Assembly: GCA_050297015.1 (NCBI GenBank)
Contig: JBNKRZ010000018.1
Coordinates: forward strand, 1-50,154
DNA from: JACKJA01 sp050297015
GTDB taxonomy: Bacteria; Pseudomonadota; Alphaproteobacteria; Micavibrionales; Micavibrionaceae
Direction of reading: 5' to 3'
Length of the DNA stretch: 50,154 nucleotides
Positions 1-7,671 of the stretch are shown here, piece after piece. The position numbers and the translations under genes are program-made. The notes beneath the pieces are model-generated. The model searched no databases. It had not been told where the DNA came from and saw only the letters and a list, made by a program, of their open reading frames with translations. Positions within the stretch are counted from its first letter, which is position 1, and each line of letters begins with the position of its first letter.

Positions 1-240
1 TGTTATGTACATTTCTGCGCAAGCAGGTTTTTGATGAATGTGCGCGAAAAATGCGCAGAGCATAGCCATAGCTACGGTTAAGCATTTTGAGCGAACAGAC
101 GCAAAAAGATGCCGCGCCCTTCGGGTTCATTTTTCAGATAAAGTTATCATCGTTTTTGCTCCTTGAATATGCTTTGGCATGTCCTGCGGACCAAAAACTT
201 GATCCTTTTATCTGAAAAACGAACAGAAATATGCATAACA
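1..240. repeat. Structured non-coding element with inverted-repeat ends
   Basis: No gene is visible here. Bases 1-17 (TGTTATGTACATTTCTG) match the reverse complement of 224-240 at 15 of 17 positions. A second inverted repeat pairs 125-142 with 207-224 at 17 of 18 positions (core TTTTTCAGATAAA), and small hairpins lie inside (TGCGC 41-45 with GCGCA 53-57; GTCC 181-184 with GGAC 188-191). Inverted ends and nested hairpins without coding capacity fit a MITE-like or structured intergenic repeat; that reading is inference. The left end coincides with the window edge, so the true boundary may lie further left. No target-site duplication can be checked. Confidence 0.5.
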
Positions 241-274
241 TGTGACTACAGTATCTAAAAGGTGCCCTCACAAA

Positions 275-310
275 GAAAAAGGGCCGCAGCAAAAATAGCA
301 CGGCCCTCTT
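275..310 (-). terminator. Intrinsic terminator downstream of the ion-transporter gene
   Basis: Read on the minus strand, a GGGCCG/CGGCCC stem (301-306 with 281-286) encloses a 14-base loop and is followed by a run of five T (276-280). It begins about 25 bases past the stop codon of the gene at 335-1759. It therefore probably ends the minus-strand transcript that comes through the CBS and transporter genes. Confidence 0.75.
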
Positions 311-334
311 CAAATTGGAATAACGGGAAGCGTT

Positions 335-1759
335 TTAGTGAGTCTGGGACAGCTCTATGTGCTCCAGCGCATTATCTTCCGTAACGGCGGCAACCTCTTC
401 GGTGTGCGACGCAACCGTGCGTTCAAAGGGCTCGCTGTAGTATGGGAAGAAAGCGGCCATGATGATGCTTGCCACGAGTAGCGAAAGCAACATAGCCGGC
501 GTTCCTGCTTTAAACCACAACCCCGGCGTAATCGCCAGACTGGCTTTGCTTTCCCGCTCTGCCAGTTTCTCTGTCAATGTGTAGACAAAGATATTGGCCG
601 ACGCCCCAATGTGAGAGCCGTTACCGCCCATCCCCGCACCGATCGCCAAAGCCCACCAAAGCGGCGTGACATCCGCGCCATGTGTCTCCAGACCGGCAAT
701 CACAGGAATCATCGCTGCCGCAAACGGAATGTTGTCGATCAAGGCTGATAGAATCCCGGCAACCCAGATAAGCAGGATACAAGCCGTTAGCATGTCATTT
801 TCAACAAACGGCAAGATAAACATGCTGACATAGGTCAGAAAGCCGCTATGCTCCACACCGCCGATCACAACAAACAGAGATACAAAGAACAACAACAAAG
901 ACAGCTCAATCTCTGAAATATATTTATCGGGGCTGATCTTCGGATTCACGAGAAGCATCATGGTCAAACCAAGGACGGAGACCACCCACGGTTCCCAGTG
1001 AAGTTTGTGGTGGAACAGAAAAAGAAAGATCATAACAAACAAGATAGACAGTGCAGAATACCATGTTTTCTTGTCTTTAATCATGTCTCCACTGGTGAAT
1101 TGCGGCGGCGTCGGACGCACAGCCAGACGCTTTCTGAAAACAACCCGCAGAAAGAAAAGCACCGTTATCCACACAGCGGCAACAACCGGCCCCATATGCA
1201 GGAAGAAGGTGTTAAAGTCGATCCCGGCGGAAGAACCGATCATTAGCGCCGACGGATCACCAACCAGTGTCGCCACCCCACCGATATTAGCCAGCATAGC
1301 CGCCGCCATCAGATACGGAATGGGGTTTACGCACAAGGCTTGCGCGATCAGGATAATCAAGGGCGCAAAAATAACCACGGTCGTCACGTTATCCAGCAGC
1401 ATGGAAATCACGGAAATCGCCGCCGCGAGCATCGCCATAAGGACAAAAAGCTGCCCGCGGCTTACCCGTGCAATCCAATACGCCAGCGCTTGGAAACCGC
1501 CGGTCGGGATCATGACTGAGATAATGCTCATCATCGCACCGAGGAGAATAACAACGTTCCAGTCAACGGCTTCCAGTGCCCCCTCCGGGTTGTAGAAGCC
1601 AAAGATTTGCCCGGAAATCACCATAGCGGCAGCCCCCATCATAGCGACCTTTGCCCGGTGAATGTGGTGGAGGTGCTCCGTAAAGACACCGCCAAACGTC
1701 AAAACCAATATAATAGCCGACACCAACATCGGCATATCAAAAACCAACTCTTCACTCAT
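335..1759 (-). CDS. ArsB/NhaD-family ion transporter (possible Na+/H+ antiporter)
   Basis: The 474-residue protein is a polytopic inner-membrane protein with about 11-12 hydrophobic helices. Two internally related halves carry the signatures of the ArsB/NhaD/P-protein branch of the ion-transporter superfamily: LLDN near 121-124 and GDPS at 167-170 in the first half, SALIDN at 338-343 and GGNGSHIG at 378-385 in the second. The last ~35 residues are a hydrophilic tail. NhaD members exchange Na+ for H+ and other members move arsenite or dicarboxylates; the sequence does not settle the substrate. It is the last gene of a minus-strand series, 108 bases after a CBS-domain gene, and a terminator follows. 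The start ATG has AAGGA about 10 bases upstream. Confidence 0.85.
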   Translation of the reverse strand: MSEELVFDMPMLVSAIILVLTFGGVFTEHLHHIHRAKVAMMGAAAMVISGQIFGFYNPEGALEAVDWNVVILLGAMMSIISVMIPTGGFQALAYWIARVSRGQLFVLMAMLAAAISVISMLLDNVTTVVIFAPLIILIAQALCVNPIPYLMAAAMLANIGGVATLVGDPSALMIGSSAGIDFNTFFLHMGPVVAAVWITVLFFLRVVFRKRLAVRPTPPQFTSGDMIKDKKTWYSALSILFVMIFLFLFHHKLHWEPWVVSVLGLTMMLLVNPKISPDKYISEIELSLLLFFVSLFVVIGGVEHSGFLTYVSMFILPFVENDMLTACILLIWVAGILSALIDNIPFAAAMIPVIAGLETHGADVTPLWWALAIGAGMGGNGSHIGASANIFVYTLTEKLAERESKASLAITPGLWFKAGTPAMLLSLLVASIIMAAFFPYYSEPFERTVASHTEEVAAVTEDNALEHIELSQTH

Positions 1760-1867
1760 TTTGTTTAAATCCTTCAGATTTTTTTGTTACAGCCGTGTTT
1801 GCTCCGCCTTGCGGCTCTGTGTTGTGACGGCTCTTTATTTTTCTGTAAGGGAAGGAGAGTTCACACC

Positions 1868-2380
1868 CTACTCATTCACCTCTTTGCCCTGCTCCAGATG
1901 CGAAGCAATTCCCATCAAGGCCGATACCGTACCTTGTGAGGAAATAAGTCCCACCAACGTTTTGTCCGTTTCACTTTTTACTACCGGAAGGGGGCTGCCG
2001 TATTTCACCAACAGGCGTACACCTTCACGCAAGGGTGTGTCGGGACGTACGGTGCGCGGATCTTTAATCATGACCTCTTTTAAGGTTTTAGGCAGCATAA
2101 TGTTCAAACGTTTAGCCACCCAAGGCGATGCGCCGTTCAAGTGATCCAAAGAAATATCCATATTCTTCAAACGTCCGAAACCGCTACTCAGCGTAACAGG
2201 AACCGGCAAAATACTGTGCAAAAGATGACTAAAATTAAAAAGACCAATCACTTGATTTTTTTCATCGACAACAGGTACAGATCGTATCCCGTGCTTGTCG
2301 AACAAGGCTAGCGCATCGGCAACCGTCTGATCGGGACGGGCGGAGATGACTTCTGTAACCATTGCGTCGCTACAAGGCAT
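1868..2380 (-). CDS. CBS-domain pair protein (paralogue 1)
   Basis: The 170-residue soluble protein consists of two CBS modules, about residues 6-57 and 100-155. CBS pairs usually bind adenine nucleotides (AMP, ATP, SAM) and regulate a partner. The first module carries a DQTVADALALFDKHGIRSVP stretch that is nearly repeated in the neighbour at 2523-2969, so the two genes look like a tandem duplication. No catalytic domain is attached. The start is supported by AGAGGG five bases upstream of the ATG. It lies between its paralogue (143 bases upstream) and the ion transporter (108 bases downstream), which suggests, without proof, that it senses nucleotide state for that transporter. Confidence 0.85.
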   Translation of the reverse strand: MPCSDAMVTEVISARPDQTVADALALFDKHGIRSVPVVDEKNQVIGLFNFSHLLHSILPVPVTLSSGFGRLKNMDISLDHLNGASPWVAKRLNIMLPKTLKEVMIKDPRTVRPDTPLREGVRLLVKYGSPLPVVKSETDKTLVGLISSQGTVSALMGIASHLEQGKEVNE

Positions 2381-2522
2381 TTTTCCCTCTTTTCTTTATG
2401 AATGCAAAGACCGGAAAAACCGTAAAAAACATAACCCGGTCCTTATGGCGCCGCACTATGCTCCCTTTTCAAAAATGATGCAATGCCAAAAACAAAAAAA
2501 TTAGAGGGCGCTAATGAATACG

Positions 2523-2969
2523 TTAGTCTTCAACGTTTTCCAGGTTTTCAAGGGCGCTCATTTCCGTAACCAGACCCAAAAATTTCCCCTGTTCATCGAC
2601 GACGGGCAACGGGCGCGGATTCTCCGTAAGGTGTTTGATAACCTCCCAACGCTTTTGGTCAGGCGTTACGGTTGTAATATCACGTTCCATCAAGGTAGAA
2701 ACAGATTGAGGCTTCAGCGTCACCAAGCGTTTATCCAGCCCCGGCGCCATGCCCAACGGCACATTAACGCCCTCTCCCACCGTAACAGAAATCGGTAAGA
2801 GAGCTTTCATCAAATGGCGTAAGCTGAAATACCCCACCAGACGGCCATCCGATTCGACAACCGGTGCGCTCCGGATTTTTTTCTTTTCGAACAGGGTCAA
2901 GGCCTCATCAACCGTTTGATCGGGTGAGAGGGTCACGGCTTTTGTCATGATGGAGTCTTTTATGGCCAT
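2523..2969 (-). CDS. CBS-domain pair protein (paralogue 2)
   Basis: The 148-residue soluble protein has two CBS modules (about 5-55 and 90-142). Its first module (DQTVDEALTLFEKKKIRSAP) closely parallels that of the gene at 1868-2380, and both share a similar linker with a LLPxxVT segment after the first module, so they are paralogues. No membrane segment or enzyme domain is present. It starts 24 bases after the stop of the hydrolase gene at 2994-3833 and is probably on the same transcript. As with its paralogue, adenine-nucleotide binding is a family expectation; the regulated target is not visible. Confidence 0.85.
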   Translation of the reverse strand: MAIKDSIMTKAVTLSPDQTVDEALTLFEKKKIRSAPVVESDGRLVGYFSLRHLMKALLPISVTVGEGVNVPLGMAPGLDKRLVTLKPQSVSTLMERDITTVTPDQKRWEVIKHLTENPRPLPVVDEQGKFLGLVTEMSALENLENVED

Positions 2970-2993
2970 TTTTACTTTTTCCTGGACTGGTAC

Positions 2994-3833
2994 TCAAAAG
3001 TGTTCGTTCGCGCCATTGTCCTGCGCTCCCTTTAAAAATGCAAGAACCTTTTCTGCCGCTCCATACTCATACAAATTACTGTGCCCGCCATGCGCGATAA
3101 CATGCATAAGCTTGGGCTCATGGGCCTCAGCAAAAAGAGTCTTCGCAAAGTGAATATCTATTACCTGATCTTTTTCACCGTGCACAACCAGCAAAGGCAT
3201 GGAAAGACCGGATATTTTGGAAAGGCTGTCGTAGCGATCCTTTATAAGCGACCTGACCGGAACAAACGGATAACGAACCTGTGCAACATCGGCAAAGCTT
3301 GTATAGGGGGCTTCTAAAATCAAAGCCTTTGCATCCGGATATTCCACAGCCATTTGCACGGCGATACCGGTCCCTAACGATTCGCCATAAAGCACGATCA
3401 TGTTCTCCGGGGTGTTCGCTTTATTTATCAACCAGTCGGTATAAGCACGCGCGTCGTTATAAAGGCCCTGCTCCGTCGGTTTCCCGGAATTGTTCCCGTA
3501 CCCTCTATATTCAGCCAAAAGGACGCCATATCCTTGATTTAAAAACCGTTTCGCCTTTCCGGCACGATTCCCTAGATGGCCCGCATTACCATGGAACATC
3601 AGGATTGTCGGGGCCTCATTTGTTGCAGATGGCTGATACCAACCTTCTAAGTTAAGACCGTCTGTTGTTTTTATTTGAACGGTCCTCATCGCCGGAAGGT
3701 TGAAAGATGAAAGATCAACATTCTCTTTAGAGGGATGGTACATAAAGCTACGCTGCGCCGTGTATAAATAGCTCACCAATGCGACATAAACAAACAAGCA
3801 TCCCAAAAGAAAATTACGTATATGTTTCATCAT
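2994..3833 (-). CDS. Membrane-anchored alpha/beta hydrolase (BEM46/ABHD13-like)
   Basis: The 279-residue protein has an N-terminal hydrophobic anchor (about 8-25) and a serine-hydrolase fold facing the periplasm. The oxyanion-hole region is HGNAGH (81-86), the nucleophile elbow is GESLG with Ser152, and the likely acid and base are Asp222 (HGEKD) and His251 (GGHSN). This is the pattern of the BEM46/ABHD13/ABHD17 esterase-thioesterase group, for which bacterial substrates are mostly unknown. Its stop lies upstream of the CBS genes and its start is 12 bases after the stop of the ABC exporter, so co-transcription is very likely; a lipid or acyl ester is a reasonable but unproven substrate. Two adjacent ATGs are possible starts. 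Confidence 0.85.
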   Translation of the reverse strand: MMKHIRNFLLGCLFVYVALVSYLYTAQRSFMYHPSKENVDLSSFNLPAMRTVQIKTTDGLNLEGWYQPSATNEAPTILMFHGNAGHLGNRAGKAKRFLNQGYGVLLAEYRGYGNNSGKPTEQGLYNDARAYTDWLINKANTPENMIVLYGESLGTGIAVQMAVEYPDAKALILEAPYTSFADVAQVRYPFVPVRSLIKDRYDSLSKISGLSMPLLVVHGEKDQVIDIHFAKTLFAEAHEPKLMHVIAHGGHSNLYEYGAAEKVLAFLKGAQDNGANEHF

Positions 3834-3845
3834 TTTTAGCGTTTT

Positions 3846-5621
3846 CTAAGCGTTCAGCCCTAGTTCATACATGCGGGCATAAATCCCCTTTTTCTTGAGA
3901 AGGTCTTCGTGCCGCCCCTGCTCCGCGAGCGCGCCCTTATCAAGCACAACGATTTGATCGGCATTTTGAACCGTGGAGAGGCGATGCGCAATCACAAGGG
4001 TCGTGCGTCCCTTTTGCAGCGCGGAAAGAGTTTCCTGTATCGCGCGTTCGGATTCGTTATCCAGCGCGGACGTCGCCTCATCCAACAGCAATATAGGCGC
4101 ATCTTTTAAAACGGCGCGGGCAATCGCGATGCGCTGACGCTGACCGCCAGAAAGCTTTGTGCCCTGTTCACCCAGCCGCGTGTCATACCCATCGGGCAGC
4201 TCACGGATAAAATCATCAGCCGCAGCGGCTTTGGCTGCCGCTTCGATCTCTTCATCTGTGGCATTTTGATTACCGTAGGCAATGTTCGCTCTTACGCTGT
4301 CGTCAAATATAGTGATGTCCTGTGACACCAGAGCGCAATGCCCGCGCAAAGAAGAAAGGGTGAGAGTCCGGATATCCTGCCCGTCGATATTGATCTGCCC
4401 CGCTGTCGGATCATAAAAGCGTAAAATCATGTTGAGGATGGTCGTCTTACCTCCGCCGGAGGGGCCGACTAAAGCCGTTACTTTACCGGAAGGAATGGTG
4501 AGATTTATCTCTTTGAGCGCTTGCTCGCCTTCATCCTCATATTGAAAAGAAACCCGATCGAATGTGATTTCCGGCTTTTGAGTCTTAAGTTCTTTGGCGT
4601 CCGGCGCCTCTTGAATCACCGGGACGCGGTCTAGCATATCAAACACCCGGTCGGCCGCACCAAAACCCATTTGTAGGGTGTTGTTCAGCGTTGCCAGCTT
4701 TTTCATCGGTTCATAAGCCAGCGCAAAAGCGGCAATAAAAGAAAGAAGGGAGCCCGTCGTTAGCGTTTGATTTAAAACCTGCATCCCGCCATAGATAACA
4801 ACCCCCATCACCGCCAGACCGATAACCGTCTCATTAAAGGGCGTAGATAGCGTTCCCACACGGACGCTTTTTATGTTGAGGTCTTTTACCTCATCAATGG
4901 AGCGCCCCGCCCGGTTGTTTTCAAAATCCTCCATACCATAGGCTTTAACCTGACGAATGCCTTGAAAAATCTGGGTCATCACGGCGGAAAGCTGCGCTTT
5001 GTTTTCCTGTAGATTACCGGATAGCTTACGCAGGCGGCGGCCGATATAAGCCACAAACCCAGCAGCAAAGGGAAAAAACAAAAATGCGATCAGGGACAAG
5101 CGCCAGTCCTGATGGAACATCAGCGCGACAAGGAAAGCAAGCGTGAGAAAATTCTTGCCCAGCCCCATAAATGTCCCGGCCACAGCCATACGCACAACTT
5201 CCACATCGCTCATCACACGGGAAACAAGCTGGCCGCTGGGGTTTTCGTGAAAGAAAGCAAGGTCGAGAGAAAGAAAACGCCTGAACAATTCACGCTGAAT
5301 ATCGGCAACAAGCGCCTGTGTGACCTTGTTCATAATCACCGTATGAATATAGGTCGATAGCCCGCGAATAAAGAAGCAGAGAAAAACAGCCCCCGCCATG
5401 GGCACAATCAAGTGACGGCGCGTTTCCACCAAAACATTGTCAACGACAGGTTCCAAAAGCTTGGCAAAGCCCGCCGTCATAGCCGCCGCCAGCAACATAA
5501 AAAACAGCGCTAACATCATGCGCCCCATATAGGGAATCATATACTCCCGGAACAGGCGCCCGGCGAGCGTAAGGCTTGTACGTTTGTGCTGTGCATCAAG
5601 TGTTTTAGTACGCGAACTCAT
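3846..5621 (-). CDS. MsbA-like ABC exporter (fused permease-ATPase)
   Basis: The 591-residue half-transporter has six membrane helices in residues 30-325 and a nucleotide-binding domain from about 350. Walker A is GPSGGGKT (386-393), the Q-loop is VSQD (432-435), the signature is LSGGQ (490-494), Walker B is ILLLDE (510-515) and the H-loop is His546. All ATPase motifs are intact. It works as a homodimer in the inner membrane. The family includes the lipid A flippase MsbA and multidrug or peptide exporters; the fold and length fit MsbA, but substrate cannot be read from sequence. It is the first gene of the minus-strand run reaching 335, and its start is only 41 bases from the divergent patatin gene. 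Confidence 0.88.
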   Translation of the reverse strand: MSSRTKTLDAQHKRTSLTLAGRLFREYMIPYMGRMMLALFFMLLAAAMTAGFAKLLEPVVDNVLVETRRHLIVPMAGAVFLCFFIRGLSTYIHTVIMNKVTQALVADIQRELFRRFLSLDLAFFHENPSGQLVSRVMSDVEVVRMAVAGTFMGLGKNFLTLAFLVALMFHQDWRLSLIAFLFFPFAAGFVAYIGRRLRKLSGNLQENKAQLSAVMTQIFQGIRQVKAYGMEDFENNRAGRSIDEVKDLNIKSVRVGTLSTPFNETVIGLAVMGVVIYGGMQVLNQTLTTGSLLSFIAAFALAYEPMKKLATLNNTLQMGFGAADRVFDMLDRVPVIQEAPDAKELKTQKPEITFDRVSFQYEDEGEQALKEINLTIPSGKVTALVGPSGGGKTTILNMILRFYDPTAGQINIDGQDIRTLTLSSLRGHCALVSQDITIFDDSVRANIAYGNQNATDEEIEAAAKAAAADDFIRELPDGYDTRLGEQGTKLSGGQRQRIAIARAVLKDAPILLLDEATSALDNESERAIQETLSALQKGRTTLVIAHRLSTVQNADQIVVLDKGALAEQGRHEDLLKKKGIYARMYELGLNA

Positions 5622-5662
5622 CGCTTTGTGTTACTCTATAAAGAGAGGTTGACGCAAGGACT

Positions 5663-6592
5663 ATGACGAAAAAACAAAAGGATAACATGGAAAACACGCG
5701 CCCCCCTATCGGTTTAGCTCTCGGCAGCGGTATGGCACGCGGCTTTGCGCATATTGGTGTCCTGAAGGCGCTGGAGCGCCACGGGATTAAACCCTCTATG
5801 GTGGCCGGCACATCGGTCGGTGCACTGGTTGGGGGCTGCTATTTGGCCGGCCAGCTCGACGAGTTAGAAGAATGGGCGCTTTCTTTGGACCGCCGCAAAG
5901 TCTTTTCCTATCTGGATTTTCGCGTACGGAGCGCCGGAATGATCGGAGGGAAGCGCCTTCAGCGCCTTTTAAACAAATATTTCAAAGGTATGGAAATCGA
6001 AGATATTCCCTATCCCTTCGTCGCGATTGCATCCGATCTGGCCACCGGGCATGAGGTCTGGCTGCGGAAGGGAGACTTTATCCGCGCGATGCAAGCTTCC
6101 TTTGCCCTGCCCGGCGTTTTTCCGCCCGTTGAAGTTAATAATCGTTTTTTGGTTGATGGGGCACTGGTCAACCCTGTCCCTGTTTCTGTCTGTCAGGCTT
6201 TGGGCGCGCGCTTTACAATTGCCGTGGATCTTAACAGTGACATGATCGGCAAAGCCGTCCGGCCAGGGGACAAATACCAAACTATCGCCGGATTTGATAT
6301 TTTTCCTGACAAGAAACCGGGATTAATGGGACGTTTATTTACCCGCGATCCCAACAGCCCCAGTCTTTTCGGTGTGATGGTCTCGGCATTGAATATTTTG
6401 CAAGACCGCGTGACTCGCGCCCGGCTGGCAGGCGATCCGCCCGACATTCATCTCAAGCCGCAAATCGGGCATATTGGCTCATTGGAATTTGAACGCGGTG
6501 AAGAAATGATCGCCGCAGGAGAAGCCGCCGTCGAAGCTGCGATGCCGGAAATAGAGGCCGCGATGAAAATCCTGTTGCAGGATAATCCTTAG
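5663..6592 (+). CDS. Patatin-like phospholipase (RssA/NTE family)
   Basis: The 309-residue predicted lipid acyl hydrolase uses a Ser-Asp dyad. The oxyanion glycine-rich loop is GSGMARG (21-27), the nucleophile motif is GTSVG with Ser51, and the catalytic Asp lies in DGA (165-167). The GSG-x-ARG form of the loop is the one seen in RssA-type bacterial proteins. No signal peptide is seen, so it is probably cytoplasmic or peripheral to the membrane. Two starts are possible: ATG 5663 has AAGGA very close, while ATG 5687 (eight residues shorter) has AGGA at a better distance. The gene is divergent from the ABC exporter and convergent with the HAD gene (10 bases between the stops). Confidence 0.88.
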   Translation: MTKKQKDNMENTRPPIGLALGSGMARGFAHIGVLKALERHGIKPSMVAGTSVGALVGGCYLAGQLDELEEWALSLDRRKVFSYLDFRVRSAGMIGGKRLQRLLNKYFKGMEIEDIPYPFVAIASDLATGHEVWLRKGDFIRAMQASFALPGVFPPVEVNNRFLVDGALVNPVPVSVCQALGARFTIAVDLNSDMIGKAVRPGDKYQTIAGFDIFPDKKPGLMGRLFTRDPNSPSLFGVMVSALNILQDRVTRARLAGDPPDIHLKPQIGHIGSLEFERGEEMIAAGEAAVEAAMPEIEAAMKILLQDNP

Positions 6593-6602
6593 TCCCCCGC
6601 GC

Positions 6603-7529
6603 CTATTTGCGCTTTTTGTGCTTCCGGTCGGGAAGTGGATTGCCCCATTTTAAGCGATCAACAAGATAAGTCGGCCGCACGTTGTTATATTGCAACGTCA
6701 GGATATTCAGAGTCTTATCGACATCATAAGGGGTTTTACAATTCCGGAAAGCGCCGTAATGCAGACCGTTCTTAATCAGGCATGTGTCTATACCGATTCC
6801 AGAGGCACCGACGATATCATGAGCCATCGTATCCCCGATCATCACCGTTTGACCGGGATAGATGTCTTTTTCCTGCATGATCTTTACGCAATGTTGGAAA
6901 ATCGGTTGGTGCGGTTTGCCGATATAATGGACGACACCGCCGAAATCCTGATACCGGCGGGCGATCAAGCCGGGACCGAAATACTGAGCCGCGCCCACCA
7001 ATCTGCGGCTATCCGGATTGGCGCAAATCGCTTTTAAGCGCCGCCGTACCGCATGGCGCAACAATGGTTCATAATAATCCACTAGCGTTTTTTCCGGCGC
7101 GTCAGAGCCGCTAATCAACAAAAATTCAGCGCTGTCTATATCGTCAACCAACTCAATATCAAGGCCGTCCACAATTGATGTGTCATTTTCACGGCTTATC
7201 AGAAAGCACTTACGCCCCATGCCTTTGAAAAAACCTTCATCCTGATCTTTTAAGCCCTGCCATGTCATTTCACCGGAGGTTACAATGCGGTCGTAAAGTG
7301 AGGGCGCTATTCCCATCTTTTTCAGACGGACAGCATTTTCCTCCGCCCGTTTTCCGGAATTGGAAAGAATGACAACAAATTTTTGCCGCTCTTTGAGCTG
7401 TTGCAGTGTATCCAGCACCCCGTCATAGAGCTTTTCACCGTTATGAAGCACGCCCCATTGGTCGATGATAAAGCCTGAATAGCTATCGGATATGTCGGAA
7501 AGCCCTTGACAGAATTTAGTTTTGCCCAT
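6603..7529 (-). CDS. HAD superfamily IIA phosphatase (TIGR01459-like)
   Basis: The 308-residue protein belongs to the HAD IIA (NagD/PGP-like) branch. Motif I is DQWGVLH with the predicted nucleophile Asp23; the second acidic residue usual in HAD enzymes is replaced by Trp25, as in the alphaproteobacterial TIGR01459 group. Motif II is SNS (56-58), motif III Lys205 and motif IV GDTMAHD (232-238). The residue exchange raises doubt about ordinary phosphomonoesterase chemistry, and the natural substrate is not known to me. A good ribosome site (AGAGG) precedes the ATG. It is the last gene of a minus-strand group and sits 142 bases after the coiled-coil gene. The C-terminus is strongly basic. Confidence 0.85.
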   Translation of the reverse strand: MGKTKFCQGLSDISDSYSGFIIDQWGVLHNGEKLYDGVLDTLQQLKERQKFVVILSNSGKRAEENAVRLKKMGIAPSLYDRIVTSGEMTWQGLKDQDEGFFKGMGRKCFLISRENDTSIVDGLDIELVDDIDSAEFLLISGSDAPEKTLVDYYEPLLRHAVRRRLKAICANPDSRRLVGAAQYFGPGLIARRYQDFGGVVHYIGKPHQPIFQHCVKIMQEKDIYPGQTVMIGDTMAHDIVGASGIGIDTCLIKNGLHYGAFRNCKTPYDVDKTLNILTLQYNNVRPTYLVDRLKWGNPLPDRKHKKRK

Positions 7530-7671
7530 GCGAGAGAACCTCTGTAAGTGATTAATAAGGCAACAAAAGAACAGGATACGGCATAGACCGTTAATAAAAG
7601 ATTATGATGCCAACGCCGTCCGCAATCAAGGGGGCGGCGCGCATTTCTTTTTAAAGGCAAGGATCGTGAGA

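Noticed and set aside
6603..7529. Missing second Asp in HAD motif I taken as a broken enzyme
   Set aside because: The D-x-W form is shared by the whole TIGR01459 group, so it is a subfamily trait.
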